In this document: positions 54,051 through 63,966 of the stretch, in pieces
How the letters are laid out: each line of letters opens with the position of its first letter
How positions within the stretch are numbered: position 1 is the stretch's first letter
NCBI GenBank assembly: GCA_964465945.1
Contig: CAYXMM010000012.1
Span: 19,661 to 83,660, forward strand
DNA length: 64,000 bases
DNA from: JAJRPT01 sp964465945
Lineage (GTDB): Bacteria; Bacteroidota; Ignavibacteria; Kapaibacteriales; UBA2268
Reading direction: 5' to 3'
Position numbers and translations under genes: made by a program
Notes under the pieces: generated by a model
Seen by the model: only the letters and a program-made list of their open reading frames with translations
Told to the model about the DNA's origin: nothing
Database searches by the model: none

Positions 54051-54455
54051 CTATTCTATGGTAATATTCAAAATTGACTGTTTGCTGTAACCATCTTTAT
54101 TAACAATGGTAAATGTATAAGCAATCACATCACCAGGTTTATAGCTGCTAAGTGGCTTTACGAATTCATAATTGTAATTTGATGATTTGATTTTGTTATT
54201 CACAATGGTTTCATTGCTTGCATTATTCACACTTTGGCTAATTGTAAATTTGATTAATGGATCATCAGATTCTTTTGTTTTCCCATTAATTTTAACTTTT
54301 AATGTATCTGTTAAAGTCATTGCTGAATCCATTGAGATATAACCATTTTCTTGAACAAATGTGATTGACATTTCATTTGCCTCATCTTCTTCGTCGCAAC
54401 CTATAAATGCTAAGAATACTAAAAGAACCGCTAATATTTTTGCGTTAAATTTCAT
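54051..54455 (-). CDS. Small lipoprotein beside the TonB receptor
   Basis: 134 residues, lipobox AFIGC (C20). The mature domain is beta-rich (about seven strands), ending in TFTIVNKDGYSKQS, like a small Ig-fold. No family name can be given. It starts 13 bases after the TonB receptor gene on the same strand, which suggests a role as accessory substrate-binding or metal-handling lipoprotein. Its own terminator follows. Function unknown. Confidence 0.7.
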   Translation of the reverse strand: MKFNAKILAVLLVFLAFIGCDEEDEANEMSITFVQENGYISMDSAMTLTDTLKVKINGKTKESDDPLIKFTISQSVNNASNETIVNNKIKSSNYNYEFVKPLSSYKPGDVIAYTFTIVNKDGYSKQSILNITIE

Positions 54456-54467
54456 TTTGTTTTTCCT

Positions 54468-56495
54468 TTATATATTGTAAATTAATTTAAAAATAATATC
54501 TCGCCCTTGATTGTAATAACCAAAGTATTTTAATCGAGATAGATGAGAGAAATAATAAGTATCAAAAATGTTTCTTGCTAAGACGTTCAGGTTAATCTTA
54601 TTAGATAAATTAACCGAAAGCCCCAAATCAACAATTTGATATGCAGGCGTTTTTGTCTCAATAGAACTAAAATGATTTTGTTCAAAGATGTAATTGTAAT
54701 CAACATAAGTTTCAATGTTTTCCAAACTAAATAAATTAAAATTATAATTAAGTTTGAACTTAATTGAATTTGCTGGTATATATGGAATAAATGATTTGTC
54801 ATCTAATACTCCATAAATATGAGAATATGACAATTTGAAACTTAGTTTATCTGAAAATGGATTAACTTGAGTATAAACTTCGCCACCTGAAATGGTCGTT
54901 CCTTGTTGCACAAATTTCTGCATAGGAAAGCCAAACCAATCAGTCGACAAGCTCATTAAATAAATATAATTATTAATTCTATTATTATAAACCGATAAGC
55001 CAAAATCAATATTCTTACTATTGTATGCCAAATCAATTTCATTATTAATAGAAATCTCATTTTTCAGATTCTCATTCCCTATTTCATATACAAACACGCC
55101 TTCGTGTAGCCCATCCGAAGATAATTCAACCAAATTTGGAACTCTAACTCCAGTAGATAAATTATATTTAAAATTAAATTCATTTACACTATAATCTACG
55201 CCAAAGATAAAATTATTATAATTTCTTTGCTGGAAAAAAGGAGATTTGGCTTTTTCTTCCGAATTTACACCATTTGTATATAGTGAATTAATAGAAATAT
55301 ATCCCTGGCTTAGTCCTAAATTTGCTTTAAATGAATCAATTTGAAATTTCAATAAAGCTGATAAATTACTTTCAAAATTTACTAAATCCGGAATAATTCT
55401 TCGTTTCCCATAATTTCTATTATATAAAAATGTGTTATATGACGAAATTGAATAAGAGAATAAATCATTTATTTTTGAATCAAAAATAATATGTAATTGC
55501 GAAGTGGGTTGAAGCATTTTTAAACTAAATTTATTTCCTCCTTCATCTTCTGCCCTATAATTTGATTTTAAAGAAAAATTAATTTTTAATTCTGATTCCT
55601 TAAAAGTAAATGTGTTCAAATTTGAAAAATTATAAACATTAGTAATATGATGCGGTCCGTGCATTGCTTTCGACCATCTTGAATCTACATTTGTATATTG
55701 TTCATAATCATTAAAAATAAAACCATTCAAATTATAATTTGCATTCAAAGAGAAAACTGACTTATAATTGCCGTTAATAAAGCCGTAATTTGCTTTCAAA
55801 TTTACATTACTAAATCGACTATTTAAAACTCTTTTTCCACTTCCATCACTATAATCACTATGACTAACACCTGAAACAAATAAATTCGCCCAAGAATTTT
55901 CCATAGCAATTGATTTTCCGTATTCAATTTCCATACCTTGCGTATTTGTATAATAATTTAGAACAAGTTTCTGATTACTATTGAAGATTTGATTCGTCCC
56001 AATATCTTTAACATTAATCACTCCACCTAATGCTTCTGAGCCATAAATAAATGAAGCAGGTCCTTTTATGATTTCCACTTCTTCAATTCCAATGCTTTTC
56101 AGATTCATAGCGTGCTCGTTCTGCCATTGTTGATTGTCGAACTTCATTCCGTTCAATAATACCATTGTTCTATTGCCAAAAAGTCCCCTAATGACTGGTT
56201 TTGTGCTTCCAATCCCAGTCGACATCATCGAGATGCCTTCTTGTTGCTCTAATATTCTTGATAAATCACTTGATATTTTGAATTTATCATTTACTTGAAT
56301 TTTAGAATAATTTAAAGTTGGGATAATATTCCCACCTTTCGAATCTAATATTTTAATATCATCAATATTAAATGTTTTAATTGTGTCTTTGTCGGTAGTT
56401 AGCAATGAATCAGAGTTCAATTTTGCCAACAAACTTTCGACATTTAAACAAGGAATAAAAGTGATAATTAAAAAAAAGATGAAAGAAAATTTCAT
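54468..56495 (-). CDS. TonB-dependent outer-membrane receptor
   Basis: 675 residues: signal peptide, plug domain (about residues 60-170, with PVIRGLFGNRTMVLLNGM and EIIKGPASFIYGSEALGGVINV), then a 22-strand-type beta-barrel ending in an aromatic-rich strand. There is no N-terminal carboxypeptidase-like extension. Such receptors take up iron chelates, haem, cobalamin, copper or zinc. The DUF4856 and small lipoprotein downstream favour a metal substrate. A GGAAAATGAAATG start lacks a strong ribosome binding site. The TonB/ExbB/ExbD motor is not in the window. Confidence 0.92.
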   Translation of the reverse strand: MKFSFIFFLIITFIPCLNVESLLAKLNSDSLLTTDKDTIKTFNIDDIKILDSKGGNIIPTLNYSKIQVNDKFKISSDLSRILEQQEGISMMSTGIGSTKPVIRGLFGNRTMVLLNGMKFDNQQWQNEHAMNLKSIGIEEVEIIKGPASFIYGSEALGGVINVKDIGTNQIFNSNQKLVLNYYTNTQGMEIEYGKSIAMENSWANLFVSGVSHSDYSDGSGKRVLNSRFSNVNLKANYGFINGNYKSVFSLNANYNLNGFIFNDYEQYTNVDSRWSKAMHGPHHITNVYNFSNLNTFTFKESELKINFSLKSNYRAEDEGGNKFSLKMLQPTSQLHIIFDSKINDLFSYSISSYNTFLYNRNYGKRRIIPDLVNFESNLSALLKFQIDSFKANLGLSQGYISINSLYTNGVNSEEKAKSPFFQQRNYNNFIFGVDYSVNEFNFKYNLSTGVRVPNLVELSSDGLHEGVFVYEIGNENLKNEISINNEIDLAYNSKNIDFGLSVYNNRINNYIYLMSLSTDWFGFPMQKFVQQGTTISGGEVYTQVNPFSDKLSFKLSYSHIYGVLDDKSFIPYIPANSIKFKLNYNFNLFSLENIETYVDYNYIFEQNHFSSIETKTPAYQIVDLGLSVNLSNKINLNVLARNIFDTYYFSHLSRLKYFGYYNQGRDIIFKLIYNI

Positions 56496-56536
56496 TTCAT
56501 TTTCCTAATTAATAGTTAATTAATATTGAATATAAA

Positions 56537-57088
56537 TTAACTTAATCGCGGAGGAGGAGAAGGTATGTCGGTTATATAATTAATGTAATTATCTACTTTT
56601 TGAAATTTAATTAAGCTTTTTACATAACTAAAATTATGTTCGGTTTTCTTGTTGTAAAAGAATAATTTGATAATTTTTGAAAAACTATTTGCTATTGCTC
56701 TATTTGTTCTATTGTTTCGACTTTTACCAAATAATAATTTATTATAATAATTCTTTAATTTTTTTTCATTGACATCTTTTAGACAAAAAACTTTCTTCTT
56801 AGCTTGTAGATTAACAATATTTATAACGTCATAGAAGTCATTTTGATATTGAAATTCATTTGACTTTAACCAGTTTAGTTTATTAAAATCACTCAAAGTA
56901 AATTCTAAAATAGAAACGTACTTTTTGTTTTCTTTTAGTAAAGATTCTTTAATTGTACTTTTAATAATTTTGTTATTAACATATAAGGCAAGTTCCACCA
57001 ATGCTAATGGAGAAATAAGTGATAAACTAAAAATAATAATAATTATTTGTGAAAGTAGTTTATATTTATGAAAAAAAGAAATAGGCAT
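56537..57088 (-). CDS. Small membrane-anchored protein with proline-rich tail, TonB-locus accessory
   Basis: 183 residues: an N-terminal transmembrane helix (IIIIFSLSLISPLALVELAL), then a soluble domain with LNWLKSNEFQYQNDFYDVINI and a tail ending DIPSPPPRLS. From memory this resembles a Bacteroidota family of small one-helix proteins encoded beside TonB receptors, with an EFxYxxxxYDI motif and a PPP-type tail; I cannot give it a name. It lies 41 bases upstream of the receptor gene and is likely co-transcribed. Function unknown. Confidence 0.65.
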   Translation of the reverse strand: MPISFFHKYKLLSQIIIIIFSLSLISPLALVELALYVNNKIIKSTIKESLLKENKKYVSILEFTLSDFNKLNWLKSNEFQYQNDFYDVINIVNLQAKKKVFCLKDVNEKKLKNYYNKLLFGKSRNNRTNRAIANSFSKIIKLFFYNKKTEHNFSYVKSLIKFQKVDNYINYITDIPSPPPRLS

Positions 57089-57157
57089 AATCCCTAAATT
57101 ATACCTACAAAATTACTAAAATATTATAAATACTTGTTAAAGTAAATCAATATTTAT

Positions 57158-57802
57158 TTAATTGCTTACTATTAGCGATAGCTCTTTATAAATCTCTGAA
57201 AATATCATAAATTGTTCTTTTTTACTTTTTGACGAGATTATATTTTCAGCAAGGAAGAATAATTCATCATTTTGAAGTTTAGTGTTAATTGTTTCATTAT
57301 CAGGTCCAGTTTTGCTTTGAATTTCAGAAAGCTGCTTAAATCCATCTAATCTCTTTAAAATTTTAACTATGTCTTCTTTACTAACACCATAATGATTAAT
57401 GATTAATTCAAAATTTGAGTGATTGCTACACCAAAAGTCCATTTTTTCAAGCACTTTCTCGCTAAACTCATCGCCTTTTGAATGAATATACTCGCTAATC
57501 TTTGTTTTCAAAAATTCACGTTCTTTTGTATCAAGATTAGATAAATATACATCAGGACTTATCCAATTTCCGTTATATAAATCAGTATTTTCTTTAAATT
57601 GCAAAATTGAGTATGGACGCAACTCGCTTATCGAGAATAAAGACAAATAGAAATCATCATTATGCTTTGTCAATAATAAATTCATTTGCTCGGGTATATT
57701 GCTAATTGAACTTTGGCTTTTTTCATTATTGCGACTAAATACAGCGACATATAAAACAACAATTAAACAAACCGCTCCAAAATATTTCCAAACATATTTC
57801 AT
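57158..57802 (-). CDS. Membrane-anchored protein of unknown function
   Basis: I do not recognise it. About 214 residues from the ATG at 57802 (MKYVWKYFGAVCL); the first 13 residues of the longer frame look untranslated. One N-terminal helix, then a mixed helical soluble domain with no cysteine pair or catalytic motif (EKMDFWCSNHSNF, EDIVKILKRLDGFKQL). It lies 69 bases upstream of the PPP-tailed gene and may belong to the same transcript. Function unknown. Confidence 0.6.
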   Translation of the reverse strand: MKYVWKYFGAVCLIVVLYVAVFSRNNEKSQSSISNIPEQMNLLLTKHNDDFYLSLFSISELRPYSILQFKENTDLYNGNWISPDVYLSNLDTKEREFLKTKISEYIHSKGDEFSEKVLEKMDFWCSNHSNFELIINHYGVSKEDIVKILKRLDGFKQLSEIQSKTGPDNETINTKLQNDELFFLAENIISSKSKKEQFMIFSEIYKELSLIVSN

Positions 57803-57867
57803 TTTATTCTCAAAAAATAGATAATATCTTAGTTTAATCAAATTTTATGCCAATCATAAGCCGATAA

Positions 57868-60800
57868 TTAAGGTGTAACAGCGAACTTATATAAATGTGA
57901 TTCAAACTGATAACCCTCATCATTGACTCCAACAACCTTATAAAAGTAAACTCCACTATTTACAATCTGTCCATTATCATTTTTTAAATCCCATTCTACT
58001 CCACCATTACCATCGCGTTCGCTTAATTTTCTTATTAGTTGACCGCTTTCATTAAATATGCTAATATCTGCTCTTGTGGTTAAATTTGAAAATGTTGCCC
58101 GAATATTCTTATTTAAGCTTATTGGACTTGGATAAACAAAACAATCTTCTAATTCATTTGCAGCAAAAGTAAATCCAAGAGTATTCCCTGGACCAGTTGT
58201 AATCGGCTTCCCACTCTTAGAAAATATATTGACTGCTTGAATTGTATAATTTTGACCAATTGCATTTTTAGTATTTTTATTAAAGTTTAATTGAACTTTA
58301 TTTGACTCATTTGGGATTGTGTCAACGGAAAAAACATAACCATAAGGTTTGAGAATATAATTTTCTGGTTTATTCGCTCCTAAATCGACTTCCTCAGAAA
58401 ACTCAATCATTAATAAATGATTACCCTGTAACTCTAATCTTTTTAAATAAATTTCATCAACTATTTGATTATTTATATTGATTTCAAACTCTCCATTCTT
58501 AGTTGGGCTATTGTATTTATCTCTAAAACTTTTTATTATTAAAGTATAGTCTCCTACTGGAATTGTATCAGAAAAAACTAAAATAACTTCGTTTGATTCA
58601 TTTGTCAGTGCTTTTGAAGGAATTAGATTATATTCAATATTTTTTAACTCAAAGTTCTGGGATTGAACTTCATTCAAAGGCAATTCCCCATCAAATTGAA
58701 CAACAATATAATTGCTTCCAATTTTATTAATCTTTGTTGAACTTATTAAATTATGAGTTCTGATTGAAATTAAGTCACTTGAATTGAGAGCATTACCATA
58801 TAATTTTTTTGTATCTGCCCCAATTTTATAAGGAATTGCTGTGTAAATATACTCTGTGTCAGCATTCAGTCCCGTTAAAACCAAACTGTCAACCCCTACA
58901 ACATCAGCAACTAAATTGCCAAGATTTCCATCATTTATTTCATAAAACTCGACACCATCAAAATTATTATTATGTTGCCATTTTATTAATCCGCTCGTCT
59001 GCCCTAAAGCATAAGCGTCAGTAATAAATACACTTCCAATTTTATTAAACTTAAATTCATAAAGTTCTGTTCCGTTTGAAGTAGAAATAGCAATTTCATT
59101 TATTCCATTTTTATCAAAATCATAAATCATAGTAGAATTTGAAAAAGCAAACTCATTATGATAAATACCACTTAAAGAATCACCTACAATCTTAAATACA
59201 TATAAATTTGGGAAAGTACTAATCGCAATTTCATCACCTACTTCATTATCCAAGTTTCCAGCACTAACTCCATTTTTATATGAAAAATTATTTAATCCAA
59301 AAATACCATCCCTAACTCCCACAAATTCTTTCGACCAAACTTTATTAAAGCTATTATCCCCATCGTTTTTATACAACCGTGCAGTCCAAATCGAGCGACC
59401 ACTCCCTATTTCATTAAAAATCACTTTTTCACCATAATTTAATGATAAAAATCCTTTTTTACCATCAGGGAAATTTACTTTGCACATAAATTGTCTACTT
59501 AATGAAATTTGGTCTAAAATGTCTTTCTTTGCAACGAAATTGCTACCATTATTTTCATAAATATGTAAAGTTCCAAGTCGAGTTGCAAGCACCAATTCCG
59601 CTTTTCCATCACCATCAAAATCATCAACAAGCCCACCACGTTCAAAGCCAACATTTTGAGTTATTTCAGTAGTTTTAATTGTATCTACTGTTTCAAATTT
59701 TCCATTTAAAAACTTTTTCATAGTGTAGAAATTGAAATTAGTGCAAAATACTTCATTTTTGCCATCACCATCAACATCATAAGATGCTTCACCCCACTCG
59801 ATATACTCAGGATTTGACTTGTAAACTAAATTTCGTAATATATTTCCATTATTTAAGAAAATATCTGTTTCGTTCATTGTGCTTGTGAGTAAATCAATTT
59901 TCCCGTCACCATTAAAATCTGCATAACCGATTGGAATATAAGTGTCATTCAGCGAATCAACTACTCGAAATTTATTATCCGAAAATTCATATAATAGAGT
60001 TTTGTCAATTACTAAATTTGACAAATCATTAACCACAAATTGTGGCTTCCCATTTCCAAAATCTGCTATTCCATTCAGTTGGTAACTTCTATTAAAAGAA
60101 TACGGCATTGTTTTAAAAGCATTTTTATCAATCTTGTATTTCTTTATATTTGAAAATGTTATAACTTTACTTGCTTCATTATGTTTTGTAATGGCTTGAA
60201 TCTCAAAATCATAATCCCCTTCAAAGAGTTTATCTAACAAAATAAAATGATTACTTCCTCCATAATTCTTGTTACTGAAATAAAATGTATCCTTAGTTTC
60301 ACGATTTATAGCGGTTATTTTCACATCACAATCTAAACTCGTTACACCAGAAAAATAATATTCCTCAATTCCGTTATTAATTGCTTTTGCAATTTTGTAA
60401 CTCAAAAATCTTAGTTTATTAATATTATTACTAACCCTAAACTTTGTTCTTCTTTCGATAGTTGATTTATTTTTTGTATATATCACTAACCTCAAAGTAT
60501 AAGTAGTATCTTGCAGAGAGGTTACGCCAATAGTTCCCAAATCACCATTTTTAACACTCAACCTTGATGAATCAATCAGTTTCCATTTATATGATAATTT
60601 TTCTTCATCACTCATAAAAAGCACATCATTTAAATTTTTACCAAGCAATTTTGCAATTTCAATTTCATCTTCATCAGTGATATCATCAGGATATTCTCCC
60701 TTAGCTAAATATAATTCCCATTTATCAAATAGTGGTAATAATGTGCTTCCTTTCACTTTAAAATTTGGTGAATTTGATTTATTAAAATAATCATCAAAAT

Positions 60801-62100
60801 CTGGAAAATTAATCCCAATATCTGTATTCTTATTCAAACTCAAAGCCATTGCTGGATTAACTAAACCAGCACCGAAGTAAGTATCCCAGCCACTTTTTCC
60901 TAAATCAAAAGCCGAAACTTGTAATATACTTCTCACTTGGCTCGGTGTTAAATCCTTATCGTTACTCAAAAGTAATGCAGCTGATGCGGCAACAAATGGC
61001 GCCGACATTGAAGTCCCACTACTTTTTCCATACTTATTCCCAAACTCTGTTGATAAGACATAATTTCCAGGGGCTACTATATCTAAAAACGAACCATAAT
61101 TACTAAACCCATAAATATCATTCTCAGAATCAGTCCCACCTACCGAAATAACTTCTGGTAAATCGGACGGAAAATGTGGCTTATTCCAACCATTGTTTCC
61201 CGAAGATGAAACCATAACAACACCCATAGAATAAGCGAACTTTATAGCATCACGTAATATTGGAGAAGAATATGGTTCGCCGAAAGAGAAATTCAACACT
61301 TTTGCTCCATTCATAACCGCATAGACAATCCCAGCAGCTATATCATCTGCTTCACCTTCACCTGCACCATCAAATGCTCTGACAACAAGGACTTTTGAAT
61401 TATAAGCCAAACCCCTAATTCCAATATCATTCGCACTACCGACTAAAATTCCTGCAACACTCGACCCATGACCACCTTCATCATAAATTACAGGGTCTGG
61501 TTCTGTCCAATCGCCAAAATTTGCAAAAGTTTCATCAACCATATCATATCCAATGACATCATCGATGAAACCATTCCCATCTTGGTCTATCCCGTCTAAA
61601 TCTCCATTTATTCCATTTTTTACTTCATCAACTCCCCAATCATCAAATCGACCATTCCCATTAATATCTTCTAATTCATTCACCCAAAGTGAACCCACTA
61701 AATCCTTATGTTCATAGTCTACCCCTGTGTCAATTAAACCAATGATTATTCCCTCGCCTGTCGAATATTTCCAAGCATCAAGAGCATTTACAACTTTCAT
61801 CTCCCATTGACTTTTAAACATCTTGTCTTTTGGAGTTTCTACTTGCTCCACTCTATATTTCGGATTAGGAACAACCTCGTATTCATCGCTTAATTTAGTT
61901 AATTCATCTTCATCAATTATATAATACTCGCCTAATTTATTTAAACTTTGCTCTTGTTCTAAACTTAAAAACTTAAGTTTATTCTTATTCAATTTAATAA
62001 CTTGTTTAGCAACTTTTGGGTGCTGGGTTTTAATTCTAACCAAAATATCTTTTGAAAATAAATAGGAAGTGAAAAAAATGAGTATAATGAAGATTTTCAT
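57868..62100 (-). CDS. Subtilisin-like (S8) surface protease with FG-GAP/VCBS repeats and C-terminal sorting domain
   Basis: 1410 residues: signal peptide, N-terminal inhibitor-like segment, then an S8 domain with the triad Asp in GLIDTGVDYEH, His in GGHGSSVAG and Ser in SSGTSMSAP. Two EF-hand-like loops (DINGNGRFDD, DGIDQDGNGFIDD) sit in the domain near residues 135-185 and probably bind calcium. The middle carries FG-GAP/VCBS-like repeats (DFNGDGKIDLL, DVDGDGKNEVF, DFDGDGKAELV), a fibronectin-like part follows, and the last 90 residues form a FlgD/T9SS-type sorting domain (GQLIRKLSERDGNGGVEW). Likely a secreted or surface-anchored protease. Single gene. Confidence 0.93.
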   Translation of the reverse strand: MKIFIILIFFTSYLFSKDILVRIKTQHPKVAKQVIKLNKNKLKFLSLEQEQSLNKLGEYYIIDEDELTKLSDEYEVVPNPKYRVEQVETPKDKMFKSQWEMKVVNALDAWKYSTGEGIIIGLIDTGVDYEHKDLVGSLWVNELEDINGNGRFDDWGVDEVKNGINGDLDGIDQDGNGFIDDVIGYDMVDETFANFGDWTEPDPVIYDEGGHGSSVAGILVGSANDIGIRGLAYNSKVLVVRAFDGAGEGEADDIAAGIVYAVMNGAKVLNFSFGEPYSSPILRDAIKFAYSMGVVMVSSSGNNGWNKPHFPSDLPEVISVGGTDSENDIYGFSNYGSFLDIVAPGNYVLSTEFGNKYGKSSGTSMSAPFVAASAALLLSNDKDLTPSQVRSILQVSAFDLGKSGWDTYFGAGLVNPAMALSLNKNTDIGINFPDFDDYFNKSNSPNFKVKGSTLLPLFDKWELYLAKGEYPDDITDEDEIEIAKLLGKNLNDVLFMSDEEKLSYKWKLIDSSRLSVKNGDLGTIGVTSLQDTTYTLRLVIYTKNKSTIERRTKFRVSNNINKLRFLSYKIAKAINNGIEEYYFSGVTSLDCDVKITAINRETKDTFYFSNKNYGGSNHFILLDKLFEGDYDFEIQAITKHNEASKVITFSNIKKYKIDKNAFKTMPYSFNRSYQLNGIADFGNGKPQFVVNDLSNLVIDKTLLYEFSDNKFRVVDSLNDTYIPIGYADFNGDGKIDLLTSTMNETDIFLNNGNILRNLVYKSNPEYIEWGEASYDVDGDGKNEVFCTNFNFYTMKKFLNGKFETVDTIKTTEITQNVGFERGGLVDDFDGDGKAELVLATRLGTLHIYENNGSNFVAKKDILDQISLSRQFMCKVNFPDGKKGFLSLNYGEKVIFNEIGSGRSIWTARLYKNDGDNSFNKVWSKEFVGVRDGIFGLNNFSYKNGVSAGNLDNEVGDEIAISTFPNLYVFKIVGDSLSGIYHNEFAFSNSTMIYDFDKNGINEIAISTSNGTELYEFKFNKIGSVFITDAYALGQTSGLIKWQHNNNFDGVEFYEINDGNLGNLVADVVGVDSLVLTGLNADTEYIYTAIPYKIGADTKKLYGNALNSSDLISIRTHNLISSTKINKIGSNYIVVQFDGELPLNEVQSQNFELKNIEYNLIPSKALTNESNEVILVFSDTIPVGDYTLIIKSFRDKYNSPTKNGEFEININNQIVDEIYLKRLELQGNHLLMIEFSEEVDLGANKPENYILKPYGYVFSVDTIPNESNKVQLNFNKNTKNAIGQNYTIQAVNIFSKSGKPITTGPGNTLGFTFAANELEDCFVYPSPISLNKNIRATFSNLTTRADISIFNESGQLIRKLSERDGNGGVEWDLKNDNGQIVNSGVYFYKVVGVNDEGYQFESHLYKFAVTP

Positions 62101-62189
62101 ATTGTAAATGATTTTTTTAATATTTATTGATTTAAAACGTCAAATATAACTAATCTAATAGACTATTTAATTATAAAATTGTTACAAAT

Positions 62190-62798
62190 ATGATACAAAA
62201 AAATGCTCTTAGTTCCCAAAAACTATCAAATAATATAAACCAGAGGTGGAGTCCTCGTTCATTTAATAAAGATAAAAAGTTAAGTAAAGAGCAGATTATA
62301 ACTCTCGCTGAAGCTGCTCGCTGGTCGGCATCTTGCGCTAACGAACAACCTTGGAACATACTTTTTGTAAATTACCATATTAATGAAGAATCATACAATA
62401 AACTATTCGAATGCTTAGACATAGGTAATCAGAATTGGTGTAAAAATGTAAATACTTTTGCTATTGTTACTTCAAGAGATTACTTTATAAAAACGGAAAA
62501 ACATAATCGATGGGCGGGCTTCGATTGTGGTTCTGCTTCAACATCGCTACACATTCAAGCACGAGAATTAGGACTTGTAACTCACCCAATGGGTGGCTTT
62601 AATGAAGATAAAATAAAAGAAAATTTTAATATTCCGAATAATCATACAGTTTATGCTGTTATAGCAATCGGCTACCAAGACACAGAAGACAAACTCGATG
62701 AACCATATCATACACGTGAGAAAGCCAACAGAATCAGAAAACCTTTATCTGAAAATTTCTTTTTTGGTCATTGGAATAGGTCGGTTGAGGAGATTTGA
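62190..62798 (+). CDS. Nitroreductase-family FMN oxidoreductase
   Basis: 202 residues: RWSPRSFNKDKKLSKEQI, AARWSASCANEQPWNILFV and DCGSASTSLHIQARELGLVTHPMGGF are the FMN-binding and dimer-interface motifs of the nitroreductase fold. It probably reduces quinones, nitro compounds or similar substrates with NAD(P)H; the natural substrate is not inferable. It is divergent from the subtilisin-like gene and followed by the hsdS remnant. No terminator is clear after it. Confidence 0.92.
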   Translation: MIQKNALSSQKLSNNINQRWSPRSFNKDKKLSKEQIITLAEAARWSASCANEQPWNILFVNYHINEESYNKLFECLDIGNQNWCKNVNTFAIVTSRDYFIKTEKHNRWAGFDCGSASTSLHIQARELGLVTHPMGGFNEDKIKENFNIPNNHTVYAVIAIGYQDTEDKLDEPYHTREKANRIRKPLSENFFFGHWNRSVEEI

Positions 62799-62892
62799 AG
62801 GACTATAAAAGTTTAGTTTGTATTAAGAAAACATAATTTTTGTACTCTAAGAAAATATTAATAAAGTTTAAAAAAAACGAATTTAAAATTAA

Positions 62893-63450
62893 ATAAAAGA
62901 TGATGTAAAATCTGTTAATTACACTGAAATTAGTGATATAAATATAAATGATGGTTCATTTTCGTATAATTTAATAGAAAAAAAAGATTTGCCTGCGAAT
63001 GGAAAATATAAGCTATTTGAAAACAACTTGATTGTCTCAAAAGTTAGACCTTATAGAGGTGCAGTAAGCTTAATAAAAAATTCACCTGTTAATCATGTTG
63101 GAAGTGGTGCATTTTTAATATTAAATGAAAAAAACAATTTCAAAAAAGAAGTTCTTTTGGTTTTACTTCGACTTTCTGTTTATAAAGAATATATAATGAA
63201 ATTTAATGTAGGTAGTTCGTATCCTGTAATAAAAGATGAAGATTATCTTAATCTTTTAATACCTAATATTAATTTTGAATTACAACAAGAAATAGCAAAC
63301 TTAGTAGAAGAAAGTTTCAAATTAAGAAAACAATCAGAGCAACTACTCGAAATAGCAAAAACAGCAGTAGAAAAAGCAATAGAAACAGACGAAGACCAAG
63401 CCATAAAATATATTAATCAGCAATTAAAAGAGTTAAAAATAGAGGTATAG
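62893..63450 (+). pseudogene. Truncated type I restriction specificity subunit (hsdS) remnant
   Basis: The open frame extends back to 62893 (a TAA precedes) without an ATG; only a TTG at 62989 could start it. From 62899 it reads DDVKSVNYTEISDININ, the start of an HsdS target-recognition domain, then KLFENNLIVSKVRPYRG and a C-terminal coiled coil (LRKQSEQLLEIAKTAVEKAIETD) typical of HsdS. About 185 residues remain of a protein that is normally 380-450, so the first domain is lost. No hsdR or hsdM is in the window. A 20-codon frame (63453-63515) follows directly and may be the stub of another gene. Confidence 0.75.
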
Positions 63451-63521
63451 GAATGGATCAATTCTTAATACAAAATTTATATCATTATTTTAAATTAATT
63501 CAGAAAACGAAATAACAAATT

Positions 63522-63966
63522 CAGATACTCCCTCCCCTACGGGGAGGGTCAGGGTGGGGTTCTTGGAGACTTTTTCAGATACCCCCTCCCCTACGGGGAG
63601 GGTAGGGTGGGGTTCTTGAAGACTTTTTCAGATACTCCCTCCCCTACGGGGAGGGTCAGGGTGGGGTTCTTGGAGACTTTAAAAAATGAAATAACAAAAA
63701 GGCAAACCCCACCTAAATCCTCCCCGAAGGGGAGGACTTAAAGACAAATTCAGATACTCCCTCCCCTACGGGGAGGATCGGGCTGGGGTTCTTGGAGACT
63801 TTTGCAGATACCCCCTCCCCTACGGGGAGGATCGGGCTGGGGTTCTTGAAGACTTTTTCAGATACCCCCTCCCCTACGGGGAGGGTCAGGGTGGGGTTCT
63901 TGAAGACTTTTTCAGATACTCCCTCCCCTACGGGGAGGATCGGGCTGGGGTTCTTGGAGACTTTAA
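63522..63966 (+). repeat. Array of seven 54-bp GC-rich hairpin repeats in two blocks
   Basis: Consensus CAGATACYCCCTCCCCTACG then GGGAGG(A/G)TC(A/G)GG(G/C)TGGGGTTCTTG(A/G)AGACTTTT. Copies start at 63522, 63576, 63629 (block 1) and 63751, 63805, 63859, 63913 (block 2); spacing is 54 except 53 between copies 2 and 3. Each holds an 8-bp hairpin CCCTCCCC-TAC-GGGGAGGG. The gap between blocks (63681-63750) holds a related hairpin in opposite orientation (TCCTCCCC-GAA-GGGGAGGA, 63718-63736). The coding frame of 18-residue repeats through the second block is an artefact. Confidence 0.93.

Noticed and set aside
63522..63966. CRISPR array
   Set aside because: The repeats abut in tandem without unique spacers and no cas genes are near.
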